Under the pieces are notes generated by a model that was not told the DNA's origin, did not search any database, and saw only the letters and a list, made by a program, of their open reading frames with translations. A stretch of DNA of 42,643 bases from an uncultured Bacteroidales bacterium. Lineage in GTDB: Bacteria; Bacteroidota; Bacteroidia; Bacteroidales; Bacteroidaceae. The position numbers were made by a program, and so were the translations under genes. Below are positions 35,554 through 42,643 of the stretch, one piece after another (within the stretch, counting starts at the first letter, position 1; the number at the start of each line of letters is the position of its first letter). The stretch spans positions 1-42,643 of the forward strand of contig CADCIO010000023.1 of assembly GCA_902801475.1 (NCBI GenBank), read 5' to 3'.

Positions 35554-36827
35554 GCAAAGAGTGGGTACTTCTTCATGGTCTCGTTCACCTCACCACGTAC
35601 CTTTGCGATGACTGCCTCGTTTTCAGGATCGTTGAGCACCTCTTCAATCCATGCGGCAATTTGCACCATGAGGTCTTCCTTCGCACCACGCGTGGTGATG
35701 GCAGGTGTACCCAGACGGAAGCCTGAAGTCTGGAATGCTGAACGAGTATCGAATGGCACCATGTTCTTGTTGATGGTGATGTCGGCAGCCACGAGTGCAT
35801 TCTCAGCCACCTTACCAGTCAGATCAGGATATTTCGTACGGAGGTCAACCAGCATAGAGTGGTTGTCAGTACCACCGCTCACGATAGCGAAACCACGCTT
35901 AACGAGTTCGTCAGCCAACACAGCAGCGTTCTTCTTCACCTGCTTTGCATACTCCTTGAACTCAGGCTTCAGCGCCTCGCCGAATGCTACAGCCTTCGCA
36001 GCAATCACGTGCTCCAGAGGACCACCCTGCTGACCTGGGAATACGGCAGAGTTGATGAGCTGAGACATCTTCTTCACCACACCCTTTGGAGTCGTGTAAC
36101 CCCAAGGATTGTCGAAGTCCTTGCCCAAGAGAATCAAACCGCCACGAGGACCACGAAGCGTCTTGTGCGTTGTGGTCGTCACGATGTGTGCATACTTCAC
36201 AGGGTTCTCCAGCAAGCCAGCAGCGATGAGGCCTGCAGGGTGAGCCATATCAATCATCAGGAGGGCACCCACCTCGTCAGCAATCTTGCGCATACGGGCA
36301 TAATCCCATTCGCGGCTGTAAGCAGAGCCACCACCGATGATGAGCTTGGGCTTGTGTTCCTTTGCCAATACCTCCATCTCGTCGTAATCCACACGACCAG
36401 TCTCCTTGTTGAGGTTGTAACCTACAGGCTTATAGAGGATACCAGAAGTGTTCACCAATGAACCGTGAGAGAGGTGACCACCATGATCAAGGTTCAGACC
36501 CATGAACACATCGCCTGGCTTCAACACAGCCAACAGCACGGCAGCGTTAGCCTGTGCACCAGAGTGAGGCTGCACATTGGCATATTCAGCACCAAAGAGC
36601 TGGCAAGCACGGTCGATAGCCAACTGCTCAATTTCGTCCACCACTTGGCAACCGCCATAGTAGCGATGACCAGGATAACCCTCTGCATACTTGTTCGTGC
36701 AGTAGCTGCCCATAGCTTCCATCACTTGGTCGCTCACAAAGTTCTCAGATGCAATCAATTCGATGCCTTTCAGCTGGCGCTGATGTTCCTTCTCAATCAA
36801 TGAGAAGATGACGTTGTCTCTTTCCAT
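35547..36827 (-). CDS. glyA: Serine hydroxymethyltransferase
   Basis: PLP enzyme that interconverts serine and glycine and supplies 5,10-methylene-tetrahydrofolate. It has 426 residues. The Schiff-base lysine is K222 in [15 protein letters not shown], and [13 protein letters not shown] (47-59) is conserved. It is first in the run glyA-rlmN-DUF4837-pdxA-flippase-like, whose promoter is the -7 box at 36877-36884. Pairing with pdxA joins a PLP-dependent enzyme with PLP synthesis. Confidence 0.96.
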   Translation of the reverse strand: MERDNVIFSLIEKEHQRQLKGIELIASENFVSDQVMEAMGSYCTNKYAEGYPGHRYYGGCQVVDEIEQLAIDRACQLFGAEYANVQPHSGAQANAAVLLAVLKPGDVFMGLNLDHGGHLSHGSLVNTSGILYKPVGYNLNKETGRVDYDEMEVLAKEHKPKLIIGGGSAYSREWDYARMRKIADEVGALLMIDMAHPAGLIAAGLLENPVKYAHIVTTTTHKTLRGPRGGLILLGKDFDNPWGYTTPKGVVKKMSQLINSAVFPGQQGGPLEHVIAAKAVAFGEALKPEFKEYAKQVKKNAAVLADELVKRGFAIVSGGTDNHSMLVDLRTKYPDLTGKVAENALVAADITINKNMVPFDTRSAFQTSGFRLGTPAITTRGAKEDLMVQIAAWIEEVLNDPENEAVIAKVRGEVNETMKKYPLFAW

Positions 36828-36876
36828 TTTATTTATTTATAGTGTTTATGATGATTATAATTATTCTTAGAGAGTG

Positions 36877-36884
36877 CAAAGGTA
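36877..36884 (-). promoter_or_regulatory. Promoter -7 box (TACCTTTG) for the glyA operon
   Basis: Minus-strand TACCTTTG matches TAnnTTTG, 50 bp before the glyA ATG. Confidence 0.65.
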
Positions 36885-36904
36885 GTGATTTTTTAGTGAA
36901 TAAC

Positions 36905-36990
36905 GAAAAGTGAAAAGTGAAAAATCCTTATTACCTGCCATTCGGATTGTTGGTAACTTGGATTTTTCACTTTTGACTCTTCACTTTTCA
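36905..36990. terminator. Long hairpin built from heptamer repeats (possible FISUMP operon terminator)
   Basis: A perfect 15-bp inverted repeat (36913-36927 with 36960-36974) encloses a 32-nt loop that has its own 5-bp pairing (36931-36935 with 36952-36956). Both arms are heptamer arrays: GAAAAGT units at 36905-36911 and 36912-36918, and T-rich units at 36963-36969, 36970-36976, 36977-36983 and 36984-36990. It lies just past the stop of the minus-strand FISUMP gene and just before the glyA promoter, so it may end the upstream operon. Confidence 0.7.
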
Positions 36991-37003
36991 CTCCTTGTTC
37001 CTC

Positions 37004-37720
37004 TTATTTCTTACTTTTCACGGGCCTTATCGAATAGCCTTTATAGCGGGTGCCATTATTCCAGCCAATGAAATCATCGCCAAACATGACAGCATAAGCA
37101 TAACAAGGGAAGTCTGCACAAAGGGTGGAAGTCCAATAGTAGCCCACGTCTTTCACATCGCTTCCCGCAAAACCAGCAGTAGGCAGGAAAATGGATTTTC
37201 CGTTGGGGCCTGTCACCTGATAACCGTTCTTCTTCCAAGCCCATTTGCACTTCTCGATGAGTTCGGCAAACTCCTTTTCTGTTGGTATATGCCATTGGGC
37301 ATCCCAAATCGCCACTTGATGTGTTTTGGCATAGACAGCAGCAGCGTCGTCTTCAGGGTCGAGTTGCGTCTTGTCATCCTTCTTGCCATAGGCGCTGTCT
37401 GTGCAGTATTTGGTCAGAGCCTTCGCCCCTGATCCGTGTTTGTAACCTCTCCAGGAGGTCATCGAGCGTTGGTTGTGTTCTTCGTATGCGAGTGCCTCGT
37501 CATCAGCAACAACACTGCCCCAACTATAGAACTGACCAAAGTTGGTGGAGGCTTCGTTCTCTCTCATGTTGCGGTCAGCCCAAAGAGTGCCGCTGGGCAA
37601 CCCGAGGTCAATCGCGATGGGAATGTAACGTTGCGTCTGAGCGGGAATCTTGTTTTGTGCCTGCATGTGTGTGAACGTGCAAGTCATGACCATCAGAAAG
37701 AAATATCGTAATTGTTTCAT
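37004..37720 (-). CDS. Secreted FISUMP-domain protein
   Basis: A 238-residue secreted protein with a signal peptide (1-21, ending MQA). It contains the Fibrobacter-succinogenes-major-paralogue-type fold: DLGLPSGTLWADRN (about 38-51), GQFYSWGS, WHIPTEKEF and a C-terminal YSIRPVK. Members are often surface-associated with unknown ligands. It is 12 bp after the caspase-like gene and ends the secreted operon. Confidence 0.83.
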   Translation of the reverse strand: MKQLRYFFLMVMTCTFTHMQAQNKIPAQTQRYIPIAIDLGLPSGTLWADRNMRENEASTNFGQFYSWGSVVADDEALAYEEHNQRSMTSWRGYKHGSGAKALTKYCTDSAYGKKDDKTQLDPEDDAAAVYAKTHQVAIWDAQWHIPTEKEFAELIEKCKWAWKKNGYQVTGPNGKSIFLPTAGFAGSDVKDVGYYWTSTLCADFPCYAYAVMFGDDFIGWNNGTRYKGYSIRPVKSKK

Positions 37721-37732
37721 TGCTTCAAATGT

Positions 37733-39031
37733 TTATTGTATGCTTTTGGTTTTCACTTGCTTTAGGCCATTTTGTTCGCGTGGTACTCCATTTCCGTTTG
37801 TCTTCTTTCGAGCCTCGTCAATGGCAAGGTTGATGAGAGATTCCCATGATGGTTTCTCCTGAGTGAGTGTGCTGATTTGGTAGCGAAGGCATTCGATGAA
37901 ACTGAGCAGGAAGAAGCCACCCTTCACGCTGCACCATGAAGCTTCTCCAGGACTTGCAGCCGTAGCCCAAACGTTACCAGCTTGTCCGAGGAAGAGGGTG
38001 TGCAGCTTGTCGGTGTCGAGGCTGTGTGAAGCACGTGAGAAGAGTGTGCTGATGCTAACGGCAGTAGGCGTTTCCTGACCCACCTTCGTGTTGCAGCAGT
38101 CGCTCAGTACGATGTTGAGTCTTGCTCCCTTATCCGTAATTGCCTTGTAGATGTCTGTCATTGTGGTGTAGTTCTCCACTGCCTTGTCGTATGCTGTGGG
38201 CGAGAGGTCGATGCAGGGGAAGTAGTCCTTTTGGTCTTGAAAACGGAACCCGTGTCCTGAATAGACAAACACCACGATATCCTGTTTGCCAGGCTTGAAG
38301 TTCTCAATGGCTTTGGCCACATTTGTCTTGCCGAAGTCATCCTCGCTCACGATGGTCTGCTCGTAAGGCAGTTCCAACACGCGGGCAATATTCTTGAACT
38401 CGTTTGTCACATTCTTGATGTCCTGCTGACAAGCCACACCGATGTCGTTCACCTCAGTGTTCGCCACCATCAGCAGACGCAGAGTGGGGGTGTCAGTTCC
38501 TCGGCTCACCACTTCCGTCTTGTTCTGTGCACCAACTTTTTTTGCGGCAGCAAGCAGGTTCTTGTATTCTGCATCCGTAGGTTTGTAGAACTTCTCCAGA
38601 TAGGCTGCTGTCAGTTCCGAGAGTTGCTTCTCCTTGAAACTGGTGGCATCGAAGTAATTGCTGGGGTCAGTCAGGTCGTAGAAGATTTTGGGCTCTGGTT
38701 TCATGTCTTCTGCACGGAAGTCACGCCAATGCCAGAAAACAGTAGGCATTGAACGCCCATTGAGGGGTCTGTAGTACATGACACCAAATGTGTTTTCGGT
38801 CGTCACGGGCTCTCCTTCTTTTTCGTAGTCAGATTCCCATACCTTGCCCTTGGAACCCTCGTCAGCCCTCACAATGCGCATCTTACAGCGCTCATCGCTG
38901 AAGTAGGTCATCAAACCCAAATATTTCTTCCCGTCCAATGGGTGGGTGAACTGCAACTCGTAGAAAGTCTGTGCCTGTGTGGCGAGTGTTGTCAGCAACA
39001 GGGTGAATAGTAGAGTTATCTTTTTCATCAT
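37733..39031 (-). CDS. Secreted caspase-like peptidase (family C14)
   Basis: A 432-residue exported clan CD cysteine peptidase. The signal peptide covers about 1-20 (TQA then QTF). Residues 22-180 form an N-terminal domain I cannot name. The caspase-like domain begins near 183 (TLRLLMVANTEV), with catalytic H260 in YSGHGFRF and C313 in LSDCCNTK. Metacaspase-type specificity after Arg or Lys is typical of related enzymes but is not shown by the sequence. It lies between the C10 peptidase (42-bp gap) and the FISUMP gene (12-bp gap). Confidence 0.88.
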   Translation of the reverse strand: MMKKITLLFTLLLTTLATQAQTFYELQFTHPLDGKKYLGLMTYFSDERCKMRIVRADEGSKGKVWESDYEKEGEPVTTENTFGVMYYRPLNGRSMPTVFWHWRDFRAEDMKPEPKIFYDLTDPSNYFDATSFKEKQLSELTAAYLEKFYKPTDAEYKNLLAAAKKVGAQNKTEVVSRGTDTPTLRLLMVANTEVNDIGVACQQDIKNVTNEFKNIARVLELPYEQTIVSEDDFGKTNVAKAIENFKPGKQDIVVFVYSGHGFRFQDQKDYFPCIDLSPTAYDKAVENYTTMTDIYKAITDKGARLNIVLSDCCNTKVGQETPTAVSISTLFSRASHSLDTDKLHTLFLGQAGNVWATAASPGEASWCSVKGGFFLLSFIECLRYQISTLTQEKPSWESLINLAIDEARKKTNGNGVPREQNGLKQVKTKSIQ

Positions 39032-39073
39032 GAAATTCTATTTGAGATGAAAGTCGCCAAGCGCGTGGGCTTG

Positions 39074-40759
39074 TTAATTTCCGTAAAAGTCGTTGGCATC
39101 AACCTCGCCAAGACCGCTGGCAACACTTTTCTCGTTGTCCTTCTTGCTCTTCTTTTTGTCCTTCTTGCTTGGACTGTTGTTCGAAGAAGCAGTCAGATTG
39201 CCCAAGTCGATATAGCGGTCAATTGTGTTCGGCTTTAGAGTCACGTTGTCGCCCTTTATCTCCAAGTCGATGCTGCTCACGACAGCCGTGAGGATCGGAC
39301 ACCACTTGGTGTCGTTGTTTGCCTTGCTCACCATCACCAGCTGGTAGTCGTCGCCCGACAGGTTACTGGGCAGGATAGGACGGAACACCAATTGCTTGTA
39401 GGAGCGGGTAGGGGTGAGTGATGCATCCGTCAGATCCAATGTCTTCACCATCTCACCATTCTTGTAGAGTGCTACACCAAACTTGCCATTGAATTGTCCG
39501 ATGGTGCAGTTGCTCACACGTTCCACATTCACTTGGACTGCAGCACCTTTCTTGCCGCTGGAAGCAAAGGTCAGACCTTTCATGCTCAGCACGCTCACCT
39601 TGTTGTTGGTGTTGGCAGAAGGAGGTTGGATGCCACCAATGAAGGTGACGTTCTCGTTATAGTTTTCCACCTTACCCGTGCGACTGCCTGGACGTGGAGG
39701 CGAAAGGTTCGTGATTTCGAAATAACCGTTGCTCTGTCCATTCCATCCCCAGTTGAAGTGGAACAGTCCGTTGGTGTCGTAGCCGTCGCACACGAAGCAA
39801 TGTCCGTAGTCATCCTCATCTGTGCCACCCATTAACACAGGGCGACCCTCCGTCAATTCCTTTTTCAGGTAATAGACGAAGTCGGCAGGGGTGAAAGCGT
39901 CACGACGGAAATTCACCATGTTATTGCCATAGCCGAAATATTCCACCAACGCCAATGCCATGTCGATACGGCTCGCACTCGAACCTGTTGGAGAATACTC
40001 CATGTTGCAGGCAGCACCCGCATCGAACATCAATTTGCTGATGGCTGAGTTCTGAGTCTCTTCACCTTCCGTCTTGCTGTAGGTGGGCAACATGTTGTTC
40101 CAGTCGTATGGTGTGGTGAACGAGCAGCTTACCGTCTCTCCTTCATTGTCATAGCTATGGGTCTTCCCTGATGGCGTCTTGGGATACTCATAGAAACGCA
40201 TGATCTGTACGGCACCTGTGGCAACACAACCCGTCAGACTCTTGTTGGGACACATAGCATTGTAGGGGAAAGTTTGTGCGTAGCAGATATTACCCAATAG
40301 GGGCTTCACCTCAGGAGCCAGCGTCGAGTCATCATTCACGGCCTTCATCAGCGGACCCGACTGCAACTGCGCCAGAAGTGAGTCAGGTGTCATTGCCAAA
40401 TCGCTCAGGGCTTCCGTGTAGCCGCCCAGCCATGCTTTCATCTCAGGAGCCAGTGCCTCGATGTCGAAATGACCCTCGTTGGAATAAGCAAGAATCTTCT
40501 TTGTGCGGCTGTCTGCACTCACGATGATGAACCCCTGCTCGTTTCCACGATTGAAGATGTAGTAGTAAGGATGGTCACTCAGCGCATCCTTTTCCACGTG
40601 CGCCAGTTCTGGCGTCTTGTTCTCTCCGTCACGACGCAGAGGCAGGAACCCGACGGCGGATTTCAGCGCATCGTCCACATTCACTATGTGGTTATCTTGT
40701 GCGTGTACAGCAGTACACACCACCAAAGTCAGGAATGTAAAAAGAGTTAACTTTTTCAT
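39074..40759 (-). CDS. Secreted C10-family cysteine peptidase (streptopain/interpain-like)
   Basis: A 561-residue exported peptidase of family C10, related to Streptococcus SpeB and Prevotella interpain A. A signal peptide (1-20) precedes an inhibitory-propeptide region (about 21-155). The catalytic domain has Q162 (NICYAQTFPYN), nucleophile C178 (TGCVATGA) and H320 (YGHCFVCDGY), followed by NWGWNG. C-terminal domains (about 375-520) lead to a Lys/Ser-rich tail (about 525-545). No T9SS-type C-terminal domain is obvious. It is first in the secreted operon and has its own promoter. Confidence 0.92.
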   Translation of the reverse strand: MKKLTLFTFLTLVVCTAVHAQDNHIVNVDDALKSAVGFLPLRRDGENKTPELAHVEKDALSDHPYYYIFNRGNEQGFIIVSADSRTKKILAYSNEGHFDIEALAPEMKAWLGGYTEALSDLAMTPDSLLAQLQSGPLMKAVNDDSTLAPEVKPLLGNICYAQTFPYNAMCPNKSLTGCVATGAVQIMRFYEYPKTPSGKTHSYDNEGETVSCSFTTPYDWNNMLPTYSKTEGEETQNSAISKLMFDAGAACNMEYSPTGSSASRIDMALALVEYFGYGNNMVNFRRDAFTPADFVYYLKKELTEGRPVLMGGTDEDDYGHCFVCDGYDTNGLFHFNWGWNGQSNGYFEITNLSPPRPGSRTGKVENYNENVTFIGGIQPPSANTNNKVSVLSMKGLTFASSGKKGAAVQVNVERVSNCTIGQFNGKFGVALYKNGEMVKTLDLTDASLTPTRSYKQLVFRPILPSNLSGDDYQLVMVSKANNDTKWCPILTAVVSSIDLEIKGDNVTLKPNTIDRYIDLGNLTASSNNSPSKKDKKKSKKDNEKSVASGLGEVDANDFYGN

Positions 40760-40788
40760 TGATGAAAGTTTTTAATGGATATTGAGTG

Positions 40789-40796
40789 CAAAGTTA
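40789..40796 (-). promoter_or_regulatory. Promoter -7 box (TAACTTTG) for the C10-caspase-FISUMP operon
   Basis: Minus-strand TAACTTTG, an exact match to TAnnTTTG, lies 30 bp before the C10 peptidase ATG. Confidence 0.7.
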
Positions 40797-40944
40797 CGAT
40801 TAAGTGAGCACATAAACAAAATAACAGTAATTATTATTGTTTTGTCGAGCGTGAGTAACATTGCTTTATTGGAAAAATTGTTAAAAACACCTTGTAAATG
40901 GTCTTTCTTTTTCGCCAACCTACCATAATATAAAGAAATGATTG

Positions 40945-40952
40945 TAACTTTG
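40945..40952 (+). promoter_or_regulatory. Promoter -7 box (TAACTTTG) for the MBL-LUD genes
   Basis: TAACTTTG is an exact match. The upstream MBL ATG (40962) would start within a few bases of the transcript, so the ATG at 40980 is favoured for the gene start. Confidence 0.7.
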
Positions 40953-40979
40953 TGCTCGTAAATGGCGCAAAAAGACTAC

Positions 40980-41774
40980 ATGATGAGATGGACTGTATTA
41001 TCAGATAACCGAAGCAATAATTGTCGTCTCTCCACAGAGCATGGACTATCTATCTTTTTGGAAACGGAGAAGTATAGGATTCTGCTTGATACCGGAGCAA
41101 GTGACTTGTTCATCAAAAATGCGGAAATGTTGAGCATTGACCTCGGCAGCGTTGATTATGTGTTCATCTCTCACGGGCATAGCGACCATGCCGGAGGCTT
41201 GTGCTGTTTCTTGGAGCAGAATCGTCGATCAAAGGTCATGGTTTCATCTGAGGCGATGAACGGGATCTTCTTTTCTAAACGAGGGAACCTGCACAGCATT
41301 ACGACCGTGTGGCCAGAGATAAGTAAGGACCGACTCTGCACTGTGGATCAATCGTGTGAGATAGCTGATGGCATCTATGTGATTGCCCATATTCCTCAGA
41401 ATCATCCGATGCCCAAAGGGAATCAGAATCTCTATGTTCAGGATGCCTGCGGTAATTATATCCACGATGATTTCCGTCATGAATTGGCTCTGTATGTTGA
41501 CGGACTGCTTTTTACCGGCTGTGCTCATAGTGGATTGGAGAACATTCTGGCAGCATGTCCTTGGCCTGTCAATGCCGTTGTCGGCGGTTTCCATCTGCTC
41601 GACGGACAAGAGACGGATGATGAAATCAAAGCTTTGTCTCAAAGACTGAAGGACAATTATCCTAATACACAATTCTACACAAGCCACTGTACAGGAGATG
41701 GCGTGTTTCAGCTGATGCAGCGTGTGATGGGTGAGCAGCTACAGTCGTTTAGTTGTGGAACAATGATAGGATAG
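40980..41774 (+). CDS. MBL-fold metallo-hydrolase
   Basis: A 264-residue metallo-beta-lactamase-fold protein of the dihydropteroate-synthase-associated type. The metal motif is SHGHSDHAGG, with LLDTGASD (about 35-42) before it. C-terminal HCTGDGVF (about 228-235) supplies another ligand. I start at ATG 40980 because the ATG at 40962 leaves almost no leader after the -7 box. The reaction is unknown. It is separated by 59 bp from a LUD-domain gene and probably cotranscribed with it. Confidence 0.85.
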   Translation: MMRWTVLSDNRSNNCRLSTEHGLSIFLETEKYRILLDTGASDLFIKNAEMLSIDLGSVDYVFISHGHSDHAGGLCCFLEQNRRSKVMVSSEAMNGIFFSKRGNLHSITTVWPEISKDRLCTVDQSCEIADGIYVIAHIPQNHPMPKGNQNLYVQDACGNYIHDDFRHELALYVDGLLFTGCAHSGLENILAACPWPVNAVVGGFHLLDGQETDDEIKALSQRLKDNYPNTQFYTSHCTGDGVFQLMQRVMGEQLQSFSCGTMIG

Positions 41775-41833
41775 AAACGATATGGATCAGATAGCCATCC
41801 GATTACTTAACCAACTTATACAGATATATTTTT

Positions 41834-42472
41834 ATGACACCACAAGAACAAAGAAACGAGTTGCTGGCTCAGAAGATGATCAAGAATCTGAACCGACGCA
41901 ACATGGAAGCCTTCTATTGTCCGACATCAGAAGAGGCTGTAAGGAAAGTTTCAGAACTTATTGAAGACGGGAGCTATGTCACATGGGGAGGGTCAATGAC
42001 TGTCCGGGACCTTGGCATTCCAGATGTCCTCAGGAAGCGTCGCACATTGGAAGTGCTCGACCGTGACATGGCAAAAGATCCAGAGGAAGCACAAGCCATG
42101 TATCTCAGGGCTTTCTCAGCAGACGTTTATCTGACCAGTGCCAATGCCATCTCCGAGGATGGTGTTATCGTGAACATCGACGGGAACGGAAATAGGGTGG
42201 CCGCCATCACATGGGGACCGAAGAAGGTCATCTTCATCATTGGACTGAACAAGGTGGCTCAGACCGTTGAGGCGGCTCTTGCAAGAGCAAGGGGAATAGC
42301 CTCGCCAATCAATGCCCAGCGGTTTGACATCAAGACACCATGTAGGGTAGATGGAGTTTGTCATAATTGCAATTCTCCCGAATGCATTTGCAGTTATGTC
42401 CATTTCCTGCGTAATTCAAGGAACAAAGGCCGCCATGTTGTTGTGCTTGTTGGAGAGGAGCTTGGATATTAG
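41834..42472 (+). CDS. LUD-domain protein (LutC-like) with Cys cluster
   Basis: A 212-residue lactate-utilisation-type (LUD, DUF162) protein. Core motifs include GSMTVRDLGIPD near 54-65 and SANAISEDGVIVNIDG near 98-113. The C-terminal segment has a cysteine cluster, C170, C176, C179, C184 and C186, which may bind a metal or iron-sulfur centre and is a known feature of one LUD subgroup. No lutA or lutB neighbours are present, so a lactate role is not supported here. Confidence 0.85.
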   Translation: MTPQEQRNELLAQKMIKNLNRRNMEAFYCPTSEEAVRKVSELIEDGSYVTWGGSMTVRDLGIPDVLRKRRTLEVLDRDMAKDPEEAQAMYLRAFSADVYLTSANAISEDGVIVNIDGNGNRVAAITWGPKKVIFIIGLNKVAQTVEAALARARGIASPINAQRFDIKTPCRVDGVCHNCNSPECICSYVHFLRNSRNKGRHVVVLVGEELGY

Positions 42473-42600
42473 TATGAGCTTCATCAAATACATGCAAAAG
42501 TGAAGTTTTTTTTAGTTTTGTCAAAAAAAGAGGGGAATATGTTTGGCAGGGCACTGAAAAAGTCCTCCATTTGAAGAGGCAACCTTGATTATTCATTAAA

Positions 42601-42643
42601 AGCAGATTGCATATAACCGTTAGGTGCGGTTTTGCAATCTGCT
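42601..42643 (+). terminator. Long hairpin at the right edge, possible terminator
   Basis: An exact 11-bp inverted repeat (42601-42611 with 42633-42643) encloses a second one (AACCG at 42615-42619 with CGGTT at 42627-42631). The right arm ends at the window edge, so a following T-run cannot be seen. It lies 128 bp past the LUD stop. It could instead be a mobile-element end. Confidence 0.6.

Overview
The window looks like a chromosomal segment of a Bacteroidales bacterium, most likely Prevotellaceae. The evidence is Bacteroidetes-type promoter -7 boxes (TAnnTTTG) ahead of almost every first gene, families largely restricted to this phylum (DUF4836, DUF4837 and FISUMP proteins), a PPi-dependent phosphofructokinase, a kinase-RapZ fusion and secreted C10 and C14 cysteine proteases. 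I saw no phage, integrase, transposase, CRISPR, rRNA or tRNA. Most of it is dense core genome.

Layout. 1-2200: short upstream region with a 21-bp tandem repeat, then a von Willebrand A lipoprotein. 2200-7400 (minus): a run read as kdgK - KDPG aldolase - PPi-phosphofructokinase - GH25 lysozyme - prmA, driven from about 7377. 7470-9950 (plus): a LacI-type regulator and a CE15-like glucuronoyl esterase, divergent from kdgK, so 5.5-9.9 kb reads as a uronate release and catabolism locus. 9960-17400 (minus): mltG - GH2 glycosidase - nadE - ettA. 17520-20490 (plus): nitroreductase, DUF2520, KdsC-like phosphatase, Maf, Lrp/AsnC. 20470-22950: a DUF3298-like lipoprotein facing two unknown membrane proteins. 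23000-31290 (plus): map - tsaD - rsmE - DUF4836 lipoprotein - ABC ATPase - permease - kinase/RapZ fusion - MurU-like nucleotidyltransferase, many with overlapping stop/start codons. 31320-36830 (minus): glyA - rlmN - DUF4837 lipoprotein - pdxA - flippase-like membrane protein. 37000-40800 (minus): an operon of secreted proteins: C10 peptidase, caspase-like peptidase and a FISUMP protein. 40940-42640 (plus): an MBL-fold hydrolase and a LUD-domain protein, ending in a long inverted repeat at the window edge.

The most unusual signal is not a gene. Degenerate heptamer (7-bp) arrays, usually four units or 28 bp, recur across the window. Some lie between genes or at gene ends (6254-6281, 30484-30504, 36905-36990). 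Others lie inside open reading frames: two internal arrays in the kinase/RapZ gene and one in the flippase-like gene, plus a 14-bp-period version in the nucleotidyltransferase. Because 7 is not a multiple of 3, loss or gain of one unit would shift the frame. These may be captured intergenic repeats now used as protein sequence, or possible contingency loci. The second item of interest is the kinase/RapZ fusion beside a sugar-1-phosphate nucleotidyltransferase, which resembles an AmgK-MurU peptidoglycan-recycling pair with a built-in amino-sugar sensor. The third is the secreted C10/C14 protease operon.
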